Below, piece by piece: positions 1 through 6,828 of a stretch of DNA of 15,325 bases. The stretch comes from an uncultured Oscillospiraceae bacterium (lineage in GTDB: Bacteria > Bacillota > Clostridia > Oscillospirales > Oscillospiraceae). The stretch lies in the NCBI GenBank assembly GCA_947627085.1, contig CANQUO010000027.1, positions 1-15,325 on the forward strand, given 5' to 3'. The number at the start of each line of letters is the position of its first letter. Position 1 is the stretch's first letter. Under the pieces are notes generated by a model. That model saw only the letters and a list, made by a program, of their open reading frames with translations. It ran no database searches and had not been told where the DNA came from. The position numbers and the translations under genes were made by a program.

Positions 1-611
1 TCGGGAAGATAAAGCCGGTGCTCAAGAGCTTCCTGACGGGCACGCTGGAGGGCGAGGGCGCGACGCAGGTGGAGCTTACGGAGACCCGGGTGCTGGGCTA
101 CGAGGGCATGAGACTGAAGCTCGATATACCGGCCGACAATGACAGCGCCATACCGGGCGGTAAATGCGTGGCGGACGTGGTCCTCAACACGGACACCGGG
201 TACCTGGTGATTTTCGCCCTCATTACAAGCTCCACGGCGAAGAACGATTACAGCGCCGCCTATGAGGCCCTTCTGGCCGGCGCCACGCCCGACACCACCG
301 GGTCCTTAAAGCCGGACATAAGGCCGGAGTTCATCGCCGCCACGGATGAGGTCGTAGCCTACATGAGGGACTATCTTGACCTGGCCCGGCGCTATGACGC
401 CGCCACGGAGAGTCAGCGCCAGCTTCTGGCATTGGAGCTAACCGGCCTTATGCAGAGATACGCCGACATTGAGGAGCGCTACGCCGATATGTCCGAGGAT
501 ATGTCGGACGACGAGATGACATATATGGTCCTCATGCTCCTGAGTCTCAGGGACCTTCTGCCCGATGGGAGTACGGACAGCGGCCTTGAGGATTTTCCCT
601 TCGGGTTCTGA
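1..611 (+). CDS. hypothetical protein, DUF6591-like C-terminal region, 5' end outside window
   Basis: The frame is open to the left edge, so this is probably the 3' part of a longer gene; an internal GTG at 18 has no convincing ribosome binding site and is unlikely to be the start. The first part (about 100 residues) is a beta-rich segment with a pattern like domains of secreted lipoproteins. The last 70 or so residues are acidic and helical, with a repeated Tyr-Ala-Asp/Glu spacing and a DDEM-x-Y turn. From memory this matches the tail of DUF6591 proteins of clostridial lipoproteins; no search was possible. A signal peptide or lipobox would lie outside the window. The gene ends 40 nt before the SDR and no terminator is visible between them, so the two may be cotranscribed. 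Function is unknown. Confidence 0.6.
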   Translation, partial: GKIKPVLKSFLTGTLEGEGATQVELTETRVLGYEGMRLKLDIPADNDSAIPGGKCVADVVLNTDTGYLVIFALITSSTAKNDYSAAYEALLAGATPDTTGSLKPDIRPEFIAATDEVVAYMRDYLDLARRYDAATESQRQLLALELTGLMQRYADIEERYADMSEDMSDDEMTYMVLMLLSLRDLLPDGSTDSGLEDFPFGF

Positions 612-651
612 GGAGCATTGCCACCAATAATAATTTTAGGAGGTCTTTAAA

Positions 652-1452
652 ATGGGTGAGCTTACGGGAAAAACGGTCATAATCACCGGCGGGGGCCGGG
701 CGACGCTGAAGGACGGGTCCGCCGGGTCCATCGGCTACGGCATCGCCATCGCCTTTGCCAAGGAGGGGGCGAACCTGGTCATCACCGGGCGGAATGTAAA
801 AAAGCTGACGGATGCCAAAGAGGAGCTTGAGAGGCTCTACGGCATAAAGGTCCTGCCCGTCCAGGCGGACATAAACGCCGGGGCCGACAACGAGGCCACG
901 GTGAAGAGGGTGGTTGAGGCCACGGTTCAGGAGTTCGGCGGCATCGATGTGCTCATAAATAACGCTCAGGCCTCGGCCTCCGGCGTGACGCTGGCCGACC
1001 ACACGACGGAGCAGTTCGACCTTGCCATATACTCGGGACTTTACAGCGCCTTTTATTACATGAAAGCCTGCTACCCCTATCTCAAGGAGGCAAAGGGCAG
1101 CGTCATAAACTTCGCCTCCGGCGCGGGGCTTTTCGGAAATTACGGCCAGTGCGCCTACGCCGCCGCCAAGGAGGGCATCCGGGGCCTTACCCGCGTGGCC
1201 GCCACGGAGTGGGGCCGCGACGGCATAAACGTCAACGTCATCTGCCCCCTCGCCTGGACCGCACAGCTGGAAAATTTCCAGGACGCCTACCCCGAGGCAT
1301 TCAAGGCCAACGTCCACATGCCCCCCATGGGCCACTACGGCAACCCCGAGACGGAGATTGGCCGGGTGTGCGTCCAGCTGTCCACAAAGGACTTCAAGTA
1401 CCTCTCCGGCGAGACCCTGACGCTGGAGGGCGGAATGGGATTAAGGCCCTGA
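652..1452 (+). CDS. SDR-family oxidoreductase, 12alpha-hydroxysteroid dehydrogenase-like
   Basis: The 266-aa protein is a classical-size short-chain dehydrogenase, predicted to be a cytoplasmic NAD(P)(H)-dependent alcohol/ketone oxidoreductase. Visible motifs are the glycine-rich TGGGR (12-16) with SIGYG (26-30), Arg47 in TGRN (a residue that usually favours NADP), NNAQ (103-106), catalytic Ser156, and Tyr169-xxx-Lys173. Several blocks (NNAQASASG, SGLY-x-x-FYYM, INFASGAGLFGN, the LSGETLTLEGGMG ending) closely match my memory of the NADP-dependent 12alpha-hydroxysteroid dehydrogenase of Clostridium sp. ATCC 29733. That points to oxidation of the 12alpha-hydroxyl of cholic-type bile acids, but the substrate is inferred. 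Oddities: about seven extra residues lie between TGGGR and SIGYG, and the Asn of the usual SDR tetrad appears to be Gly129. The start is fixed by AGGAGG at 638-643, eight bases before the ATG. Transcription ends at the hairpin after the stop. Confidence 0.93.
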   Translation: MGELTGKTVIITGGGRATLKDGSAGSIGYGIAIAFAKEGANLVITGRNVKKLTDAKEELERLYGIKVLPVQADINAGADNEATVKRVVEATVQEFGGIDVLINNAQASASGVTLADHTTEQFDLAIYSGLYSAFYYMKACYPYLKEAKGSVINFASGAGLFGNYGQCAYAAAKEGIRGLTRVAATEWGRDGINVNVICPLAWTAQLENFQDAYPEAFKANVHMPPMGHYGNPETEIGRVCVQLSTKDFKYLSGETLTLEGGMGLRP

Positions 1453-1465
1453 AAATAATTAAAAT

Positions 1466-1495
1466 ATTTAAGGCCGGCGAAAGCCGGCCTTAAAT
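1466..1495. terminator. bidirectional terminator between SDR and oxidoreductase operon
   Basis: A perfect 13-bp inverted repeat with a GAAA loop (arms 1466-1478 and 1483-1495) lies between two convergent genes. A-rich sequence on the left gives a T-rich tail on the minus strand (toward 1445-1465), and TTTAT follows on the plus strand. It can therefore stop the SDR transcript and the oxidoreductase operon transcript. Confidence 0.85.
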
Positions 1496-1521
1496 TTATC
1501 GGAAGATAAGAGATTATCAGA

Positions 1522-2457
1522 TCAGCTTCTTGAGCAACGGTCCAGGAGGGCCTCCCATTTGCGGTCCACGTAGTCCTGGGCGGCCTCGATGGTCCACTCG
1601 TTGCCGGGCTTGAAGCAGTGCTTGAAGCGGCCCTGGAGGCGCATGAATTCCTCCACGGGGAGCTTCTTTTTGGGCTCGTAGCTGAGTATCCACTTGCCCT
1701 CCACCACCTCGTAGAGGGGCCAGACGCAGGTCTCAACGGCCATCTTGCAAATCTGCGGCAAAAGCTCGGAGGGGTACTGCCAGCCGCGGGGGCAGGGGGC
1801 CATCACGTTGACGAAGGCGGGGCCGGGGGTGTAGATGGCCCGGTGGGCCTTCTCGTGGAAGTCCTTGAAGTTGCCGATGAAGGTGGTCTGGGCCACGTAG
1901 GGGATGTTGTGGGCGGCCATTATTACGGTCAGGTCCTTCTTCTCCTGCTTTTTGCCCAGCGACTGGGTCCCCACCGGGGTGGTGGTGGCGTTGGCAAAAC
2001 GGGGGGTGGAGGAGGAGCGCTGGATGCCGGTGTTCATGTACGCCTCGTTGTCGTAGCAGAAGTACACCATGTCGTGGCCACGCTCCATGGCGCCGGACAG
2101 GGACTGGAAGCCGATGTCGTAGGTGCCGCCGTCGCCGCCGATGGTGATGAATTTGCACTCGCCCTCAAGCTTGCCCTTCTTTTTAAGGGCCTTGTAGGCC
2201 GACTCCACTCCCCCGCAGACGGCGGAGGCGTTTTCAAAGGCGGAGTGGATGTAGCTGTCCTCCCAGGCGGTGTAGGGGTAGAGGAAGGATGAGACCTCAA
2301 GGCACCCGGTGGCGTTGCATATGACCGCCCGGTCGCCCTCGTCTAAGGCCCGGGTGATGCCGCGGCAGACGATGCCCGCGCCGCAACCGGCGCAGAGCCT
2401 GTGCCCGGGGGCGAAGCGCTCGGGCTTGGAGAGCTCGACCTTGTGATTGTATGCCAT
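1522..2457 (-). CDS. 2-oxoacid:ferredoxin oxidoreductase, beta (TPP-binding) subunit
   Basis: The 311-aa protein matches the beta subunit of four-subunit 2-oxoacid:ferredoxin oxidoreductases (pyruvate/2-ketoisovalerate class), which binds thiamine diphosphate and one [4Fe-4S] cluster. Cluster ligands are visible as CAGC (22-25), Cys52 in ATGC and Cys222 in APCP. The TPP/Mg site is the GGDGGTYDIG stretch (about 107-116) followed by the N-x-x-YMNTG-x-Q motif (137-146). Length is normal for the family. The frame stays open to 2517, but ATG 2457 is chosen because an AGGAGGTG sequence sits just upstream and the start lies one base after the alpha-subunit stop, typical of translational coupling. 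It is the last gene of the operon. The sequence alone does not decide between pyruvate and branched-chain keto acids as substrate; por and vor symbols are both in use, so none is given. Confidence 0.94.
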   Translation of the reverse strand: MAYNHKVELSKPERFAPGHRLCAGCGAGIVCRGITRALDEGDRAVICNATGCLEVSSFLYPYTAWEDSYIHSAFENASAVCGGVESAYKALKKKGKLEGECKFITIGGDGGTYDIGFQSLSGAMERGHDMVYFCYDNEAYMNTGIQRSSSTPRFANATTTPVGTQSLGKKQEKKDLTVIMAAHNIPYVAQTTFIGNFKDFHEKAHRAIYTPGPAFVNVMAPCPRGWQYPSELLPQICKMAVETCVWPLYEVVEGKWILSYEPKKKLPVEEFMRLQGRFKHCFKPGNEWTIEAAQDYVDRKWEALLDRCSRS

Positions 2458-2458
2458 C

Positions 2459-3658
2459 TCAGAGCACCTCCTCTTGATTACTGCGCTGGCCGAAGTGTAT
2501 GTAACGGGGACCCACATCGCCGGTCTCCACGATCTTCAGAAGGTGGTAATACACCTTCTCCACGTCCTCCACCGCGCAGTCCCGGCCCGCGAGGCCGTAG
2601 ACCACGTCGATCATCTTCGGGGGGTTATCGAGGTCGTAGCAGGCGGAGCGGACCTCGGCGAAGAGGGGGCCGCCGCAGGCGGAATAGCCCTCGGACTTAT
2701 CCATGACGGCCACGGCCTTCACGTTTTTGAGGGCCTGGGCGATCTCCTCCATGGGGAAGGGCCGGAACACACGGACCTTCACAAGGCCGGCCTTCACGCC
2801 CTGAGCGCGGAGCTTTTCGATACATGCCTTGGCGGTGCCGGCGGTGGAGCCGATGAGGACTAAAGCCACCTCGGCGTCCTCCATGCGGTACTCCTCGAAA
2901 AAGCCGTAGTGGCGGCCGAAGGTACGCTCAAAGTCGGCGGCCACGTCTAAGATGACCTTCTTGGCGTTCTTCATGGCCTCGGCCTGCTGGACCTTGTGCT
3001 CCATGCAGTAGGGGCAGGAGTCGTAGGGCCCCACGGCCAACGGGTGGTCGCGGCCAATAAGGGCGTGCTCCGGGTGGTACTCGCCCACGAATTTTTTCAC
3101 GTCCTCGTCGGACTCCAAAAGTATGTTCTCCACGGCGTGGGAGGTTATGAAGCCGTCCTGACAAATCATGATGGGGAGCCGGACGGAGGGGTGCTCGGAG
3201 ATGCGCATGGCCTGAAGGTAGTTATCATACGCCTCCTGATTGTTCTCGGCGTAGATCTGGAGCCAGCCGGAGTCACGTGCGCCCATGGAGTCGGAGTGGT
3301 CGTTATTTATGTTGATGGGCCCCGTCAGCGTGCGGTTGACGCAGGCTAAGGTTATGGGCAGGCGGCTGGAGGCCGCCACGTAGAGGACCTCGTACATGAA
3401 TGCCAGGCCCGCTGAGGAGGTGGCGGTCACAGCTCTGGCCCCAGCGGCGGCGGCGCCGATGCAGGTGGACATGGAGGAGTGCTCGCTCTCCACGGTGACG
3501 TACTCGGTGTCCACCTTGCCGTCGGCCACGAACTGGGCGAAATACTGGGGTATCTCGGTGGAGGGGGTGATGGGGAAGGCGGCGAATACGTCGGGGTTTA
3601 TCTGGCGCATGGCGTTGGCCACGGCCTCGTTGCCGGAAAGACGGTCCTTGATGCTCAT
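2459..3658 (-). CDS. 2-oxoacid:ferredoxin oxidoreductase, alpha subunit
   Basis: This 399-aa protein is the alpha subunit, which in separate-subunit enzymes carries the pyrimidine-binding (domain I) and transketolase C-terminal-like portions. Near the N terminus the FPITPSTEIP stretch (28-37) and the following ESEHSSM and TSSAGLAFM blocks line the active site in this family. NRTLTGPININNDHSD and the YAENNQEA block are also characteristic. The C-terminal half contains the Rossmann-like segment beginning EVALVLIGSTAGTAK. The ATG overlaps the stop of the delta gene by four bases (ATGA), so translation is probably coupled. With beta it forms the catalytic core; gamma and delta complete the complex. 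Both pyruvate- and 2-ketoisovalerate-type enzymes share these motifs, so substrate rests on regulation (Ile T-box) and not on residues I can read. Confidence 0.94.
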   Translation of the reverse strand: MSIKDRLSGNEAVANAMRQINPDVFAAFPITPSTEIPQYFAQFVADGKVDTEYVTVESEHSSMSTCIGAAAAGARAVTATSSAGLAFMYEVLYVAASSRLPITLACVNRTLTGPININNDHSDSMGARDSGWLQIYAENNQEAYDNYLQAMRISEHPSVRLPIMICQDGFITSHAVENILLESDEDVKKFVGEYHPEHALIGRDHPLAVGPYDSCPYCMEHKVQQAEAMKNAKKVILDVAADFERTFGRHYGFFEEYRMEDAEVALVLIGSTAGTAKACIEKLRAQGVKAGLVKVRVFRPFPMEEIAQALKNVKAVAVMDKSEGYSACGGPLFAEVRSACYDLDNPPKMIDVVYGLAGRDCAVEDVEKVYYHLLKIVETGDVGPRYIHFGQRSNQEEVL

Positions 3659-3966
3659 TGGTGTACCTCCTGTTCCATTGTGATGGCCGCGAAGGGGCAG
3701 ACCTTCTGGCAGATGCCACAGCCCTTGCAGTGGTCAAGATCGAAATCGAGACGCTTGCAGTCCTTTACGGGAATGGAGGAATCCGGGCAGAAGGGCGCGC
3801 AAAGAAGGCACTGGCGGCACTTGGCCGGGTCCCAGACGGGACGGTTGGAGCGCCACTCGCCGGTCTTTGTAAGGCGGGAGGTACCGCCCTCGTATATCTC
3901 CCCGCCGGGGGTCATCTCCTGCCAGGGGGACTGCTCGTTTATGTTTTCGGCTTTTATGTAGCTCAC
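3655..3966 (-). CDS. 2-oxoacid:ferredoxin oxidoreductase, delta subunit (2x[4Fe-4S] ferredoxin)
   Basis: This is a small ferredoxin-type subunit of 103 aa that carries electrons from the TPP-bound intermediate to free ferredoxin. Two clusters are evident: CRQCLLC-x3-CP and CKGCGIC-x3-CP, the standard CxxCxxCxxxCP pattern twice near the C terminus. The N-terminal part contains WR-x-x-RPVWD, usual for PorD/VorD-type subunits. I place the start at GTG 3966, not at the upstream in-frame ATG (4002), because that GTG overlaps the gamma stop as GTGA and has AAGGAGGTG about ten bases upstream; the longer form would overlap gamma by 40 bases. The stop overlaps the alpha start by four bases. Confidence 0.9.
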   Translation of the reverse strand: MSYIKAENINEQSPWQEMTPGGEIYEGGTSRLTKTGEWRSNRPVWDPAKCRQCLLCAPFCPDSSIPVKDCKRLDFDLDHCKGCGICQKVCPFAAITMEQEVHQ

Positions 3967-4544
3967 GCTCCCCGCACCTCCTTCATGGCCGTGGTCAGGC
4001 ATTTCATGTTGCCCTCTATCACCTGGGGCTTGGTTGCGAACTTGTGGTGGAAGGACGCCTCCATGTCCTTGACGAACCGGTCCGGGTCAAGGACGCCGCT
4101 GACCTTGACGATGGCGGCCAGCATGGGCGTGTTGGGGAAGTAGCGGCCCAGACACTGCTCGGATATGCTCCGGGCGTCTATGGTGCACACCCGGCCCTTA
4201 TATCCCCGCAAAAACGGCCGGAGCTCTTCGGGGTCCCGGGGGGAGTTTATGACGATGGCCCCCTCGGGGTTAAGGCCCGCCGTGACGTCCACGGTGTGGA
4301 GAAGGGACTCGTCCACCACCACAACGTAATCGGGGTCGTAGATGTTGGAATGGATGGTGCATGGCACGTCGCTTATACGGTTGTAGGCCGTGATGGGGGC
4401 GCCCATACGCTCGGGGCCGTATTCCGGGAAACCCTGGACGTATTTTCCGGAGGCGAAGGCGGCGTCGGCCAGCAGGAGGCAGGCTGTCTTGGCCCCCTGT
4501 CCGCCGCGCCCGTGCCAGCGGATCTCAGTCATGGTCTTGCTCAT
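3963..4544 (-). CDS. 2-oxoacid:ferredoxin oxidoreductase, gamma subunit
   Basis: The 193-aa product is the gamma subunit of the keto-acid oxidoreductase, opening with the family signature HGRGGQG (about 10-16) and followed by the QGFPEYGPERMGAPI block. It corresponds to the separate gamma domain of fused pyruvate:ferredoxin oxidoreductases. It is the first gene of the operon, in the order gamma-delta-alpha-beta seen for PorGDAB/VorGDAB clusters. AGAGG lies about nine bases before the ATG; a second ATG four codons in (MTEIRW) is possible. The start is only about 20 bases past the terminator stem of the T-box leader, so expression of all four subunits should depend on tRNA-controlled read-through. 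Confidence 0.93.
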   Translation of the reverse strand: MSKTMTEIRWHGRGGQGAKTACLLLADAAFASGKYVQGFPEYGPERMGAPITAYNRISDVPCTIHSNIYDPDYVVVVDESLLHTVDVTAGLNPEGAIVINSPRDPEELRPFLRGYKGRVCTIDARSISEQCLGRYFPNTPMLAAIVKVSGVLDPDRFVKDMEASFHHKFATKPQVIEGNMKCLTTAMKEVRGA

Positions 4545-4564
4545 TAATTAAACCTCTTTTCATT

Positions 4565-4808
4565 AAAAAACGTCCGTCCCGTAAAGGGACGGACGCCAAT
4601 GCTCCGTTATACCACCCGTTACTGTGTACAGACATACACGCCTCCTATAACGGGGAGAACCGTCAGCGCCTACTTGACAGACTTTCGGGCTGAAACTCCG
4701 GAGTGATTTTCGCGCGTTCCCACCGGTACCGGATTTACACCAACCTCCGGCTCTCTGGGACCTGGGGAGCGCCTACTGTCTCCATCACGGTCTTTAGCAA
4801 GTGAAATT
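4565..4808 (-). promoter_or_regulatory. T-box leader, probable isoleucine (AUC) specifier
   Basis: Read on the minus strand this 5' leader has the ordered elements of a T-box. There is a GATGGAGACAGTA segment (5' side of Stem I with the AGTA of the specifier loop), then AGAGAGCCGGAGGTTGGTG (AG bulge and distal loop). The 3' side of Stem I follows with GAAAATCACTCC, then the T-box sequence GGGTGGTATAACGG (4604-4618). A 10-bp intrinsic terminator (arms 4571-4580 and 4586-4595) ends it, followed by TTTTTT. In the specifier loop, GAA is followed by A and then ATC-A; AUC with a following purine is the usual arrangement, giving Ile. The UGGU of the T-box would pair with an ACCA end, compatible with tRNA-Ile. 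Uncharged tRNA-Ile should stabilise the antiterminator and turn on the downstream oxidoreductase genes. The T-box call is firm; the amino acid is slightly less so. Confidence 0.92.
4571..4595 (-). terminator. T-box intrinsic terminator
   Basis: The 10-bp GC-rich stem (CGTCCGTCCC with its complement) has a five-base loop and is followed on the minus strand by six T residues. It sits just before the gamma gene and is the regulated terminator of the T-box leader. Confidence 0.9.
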
Positions 4809-4814
4809 ATTAGT

Positions 4815-4843
4815 ATTCTAAACGAATGGCCGTCGAATGTCAA
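4815..4843 (-). promoter_or_regulatory. sigma-A promoter of the oxidoreductase operon
   Basis: On the minus strand a perfect TTGACA (-35, 4838-4843) is followed after 17 bases by TAGAAT (-10, 4815-4820). Initiation would be near 4808, immediately before T-box Stem I. It lies only 44 bases after the stop of the CobL-like gene. Confidence 0.9.
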
Positions 4844-4886
4844 GATACATCTTCGACAAAAAAGCCATGGATTTGACCGGGAAATT

Positions 4887-5783
4887 TTACGCTCTCCCGG
4901 AGATTATCCAGGGCGCGGGTTCGGCATCGAAGGTGTTCTTCCCTGTGAGCTTGCTGACGGCTATCTGAAGGACCTCCGTCTCCCCCACGCCGTACTTGGC
5001 AAGGGTGTCGGGCAGCGTGGCGGCGCAACGGAAGTCCAGGGTGTAGATAACGAACTCCATGTGGGGGTTGAGTTTCAAAAGGCACTCCAGCTCCTTTTCC
5101 ATGCTGGCGGAGGCCACGAGGAATGTGAGGGACGGGACGGGCTGTCCTTTCATGGTGTCCTCGCTCACCCGGTCTATGACGGTTATGTTGTTAAGACCGA
5201 ACTGGTGGGCGTTCTCCTCCACCGTGTGGCGGTCATGCTGGTTGTACTCAACGGCTATTACCGTGCCCTCGGGGGCCAGAATGGCGGTCTCCACGGCGAT
5301 GGACGCCCCGCCGATGACGCAGACGGTGTCGGCGCTGGATACGTGCATCTTATTTAAGATGACCGCCCGTATCTCGCTTCCCACGTAGTGGACGGAGCCA
5401 CGGAAGAAGTCTGAGTAGCGCATACCGATCTTGTTGGTGGAGCGGGCGTTGGGGTTCAAAATGAGCATCCCGGCGGAGGCGTTGATGCCCCGGTTTATCA
5501 TGCTTTTCACCGGGGCGTGGAGTATGGGGCCCGTGGGCTCCGAGCCCTCGTTGTACCAGACCTCGCACTCGCCAAGGCCCGCGTCCCACATGCGGTAGAA
5601 TATGTCCGGGTGTCCGGCCTCGGTGAATACAAGCACCGCGGGGCGGGATTCCACCGTGGGGATGAGGTTCTTGTTTTTACGGGTTATGTCGAGAATTTTG
5701 ACCTTCTCCAGGTCCACCTGCATGTTTTCCGCGAAATAGGCGAGCCACGCCAGGATGTGGGCGTTGGTGAACATGTTTTCCAT
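4887..5783 (-). CDS. CobL/CbiT-like protein with degenerate SAM-binding loop
   Basis: The 298-aa protein resembles precorrin-6Y/cobalt-precorrin methyltransferases. The C-terminal half follows the CbiT layout: GSEIRAVILNKM (135-146) matches the REIRA helix, VCVIGGASIAVETA (154-167) matches the motif-I loop, VIAVEY (175-180) follows, and VLQIAVSKLTG (271-281) plus a PAPWIISG ending match the VQxxVxR and NPVxII end. The N-terminal third weakly recalls CbiE but is too short (CobL is about 400 aa). The usual D-x-G-x-G-x-G SAM loop reads VIGGASI here, without the Asp and with shifted glycines, so methyltransferase activity in cobalamin synthesis is doubtful. No cobalamin gene is nearby. Start ATG 5783 has GGAGG eight bases upstream; an upstream in-frame start (5879) lies before the promoter and is rejected. 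It has its own promoter. Function is unproven. Confidence 0.82.
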   Translation of the reverse strand: MENMFTNAHILAWLAYFAENMQVDLEKVKILDITRKNKNLIPTVESRPAVLVFTEAGHPDIFYRMWDAGLGECEVWYNEGSEPTGPILHAPVKSMINRGINASAGMLILNPNARSTNKIGMRYSDFFRGSVHYVGSEIRAVILNKMHVSSADTVCVIGGASIAVETAILAPEGTVIAVEYNQHDRHTVEENAHQFGLNNITVIDRVSEDTMKGQPVPSLTFLVASASMEKELECLLKLNPHMEFVIYTLDFRCAATLPDTLAKYGVGETEVLQIAVSKLTGKNTFDAEPAPWIISGRA

Positions 5784-5828
5784 ATGTATCCCTCCGTTTA
5801 ATTCGCTGGTTTGCCAAAGTATAGAAAT

Positions 5829-5844
5829 AATTATAGCACACAAA
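5829..5844. repeat. left copy of 16-bp direct repeat flanking the AT-rich island
   Basis: The 16 bases AATTATAGCACACAAA occur here and, in the same orientation and identical, at 7611-7626. Each copy contains the extended -10 box of a minus-strand promoter. The pair brackets the restriction-modification genes. Confidence 0.85.
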
Positions 5845-5858
5845 CGCGAAAAAGTCCA
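5830..5858 (-). promoter_or_regulatory. promoter of the CobL-like gene
   Basis: The minus strand reads TGGACT (-35, 5853-5858), 17 bases, then TATAAT (-10, 5830-5835) with a TGC extended -10. It lies 47 bases before the ATG at 5783. Confidence 0.82.
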
Positions 5859-5956
5859 CACGCAGCGGCAATAATTCAAATGTTTTCCACCGAGATGTAT
5901 TGTAATTTGCTCCTTGTTTACTGCCTGGATTCACACATTTTGGCTAAGATATATGA

Positions 5957-6823
5957 TTAAACGGATTCTGAGGTTGCGGTGTAGTCTTTTTCGTGGGTTA
6001 TGTCAACATACGACACCTTATATGCGGAGAATAAATCTCTGTTGTCGTCTAACCGTTGAATGGTTGAATTACAATAATATTCCTCAGTCTCCACCCCTAT
6101 GCTGTTTCGGTTAGTATTAGCAGCCGCAAGCATAGTTGTTCCACTCCCGGAAAAAGGGTCAAGGATAACATCTCCGACAAACGAAAACATTTTTACTAAT
6201 CGGGTAGCAAGCTCAAGGGGAAACGGAGCCGGATGCCCGTTCTTTGTTGAAGCTCCAGGCATTTCCCATATCTGACTAAACCAGTTCTGAAAATCATCTT
6301 TGGCGATTCGGCTTTCTTCACGTTGTTTTTCAGTAGGTTTTCTGTAGCCGCCCGGTTTTCGCTCCATAAGGATATATTCTATATCATTTTTTATGATAGC
6401 ATTCGGTTCATATGGTTTTCCCAGAATAGAGCTGTTGGTATTCGCCTCATAAGTAGCGTTTGAAATTTTGTGCCACAAAATCGGATTAAGATTATCAAAT
6501 CCGATCTTCCTGCATGATACGGCAATATCGGAATGAAGCGGCATAACAACATGCCGCCCATATTTTCGTCTGGAAAGACATACATCGCCAACAACGCAGA
6601 CGATTCGACCGCCGGGAATAAGGACCCTGTAACATTCCTTCCAAACTTTATCCAATTCGTCAATGAATTGCTGATAATCGTCTATTATGCCTAACTGATT
6701 ATGTCCTTTTCTGTAATCCTTCAAATTAAAATATGGCGGAGAAGTTAAAATTAAGTGAACGCTTTTATCTTTGATAAAAGATAGCTCCCTTGCGTCCGCA
6801 TGATACAGGATGTGCTCGGTCAT
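5957..6823 (-). CDS. beta-class DNA methyltransferase (N4-C or N6-A) of a restriction-modification pair
   Basis: The 288-aa amino-methyltransferase is predicted to protect host DNA from the adjacent endonuclease. The catalytic motif IV is TSPPY (27-31) near the N terminus. The SAM-binding motif I, LDPFSGSGTT (221-230), lies near the C terminus, preceded by HPAPFP-x-x-LA-x-RL (197-209). Motif IV before motif I marks the beta class. SPPY with a following FN is common in N4-cytosine enzymes but also occurs in N6-adenine ones, so the modified base is open. Known PaeR7I-type systems use a larger gamma-class adenine methyltransferase, so this pairing is unusual. The ATG lies five bases after the endonuclease stop, with an AGGGAG ribosome binding site inside the last endonuclease codons, so translation is coupled. 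The region is AT-rich (one sampled 60-base line has 18 G/C), unlike its neighbours. Confidence 0.92.
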   Translation of the reverse strand: MTEHILYHADARELSFIKDKSVHLILTSPPYFNLKDYRKGHNQLGIIDDYQQFIDELDKVWKECYRVLIPGGRIVCVVGDVCLSRRKYGRHVVMPLHSDIAVSCRKIGFDNLNPILWHKISNATYEANTNSSILGKPYEPNAIIKNDIEYILMERKPGGYRKPTEKQREESRIAKDDFQNWFSQIWEMPGASTKNGHPAPFPLELATRLVKMFSFVGDVILDPFSGSGTTMLAAANTNRNSIGVETEEYYCNSTIQRLDDNRDLFSAYKVSYVDITHEKDYTATSESV

Positions 6824-6828
6824 GATTC

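Noticed and set aside
547..1335. 262-codon open frame on the minus strand opposite the SDR
   Set aside because: The plus-strand protein is an unmistakable SDR with a good ribosome binding site. The antisense frame is a GC-rich codon shadow with no recognisable motif.
3967..4002. Upstream ATG (4002) for the ferredoxin subunit
   Set aside because: It would overlap the gamma gene by 40 bases. GTG 3966 has a strong ribosome binding site and a four-base stop/start overlap.
5784..5879. N-terminal extension of the CobL-like protein to ATG 5879
   Set aside because: It would start upstream of the promoter at 5830-5858, while ATG 5783 has a proper ribosome binding site.
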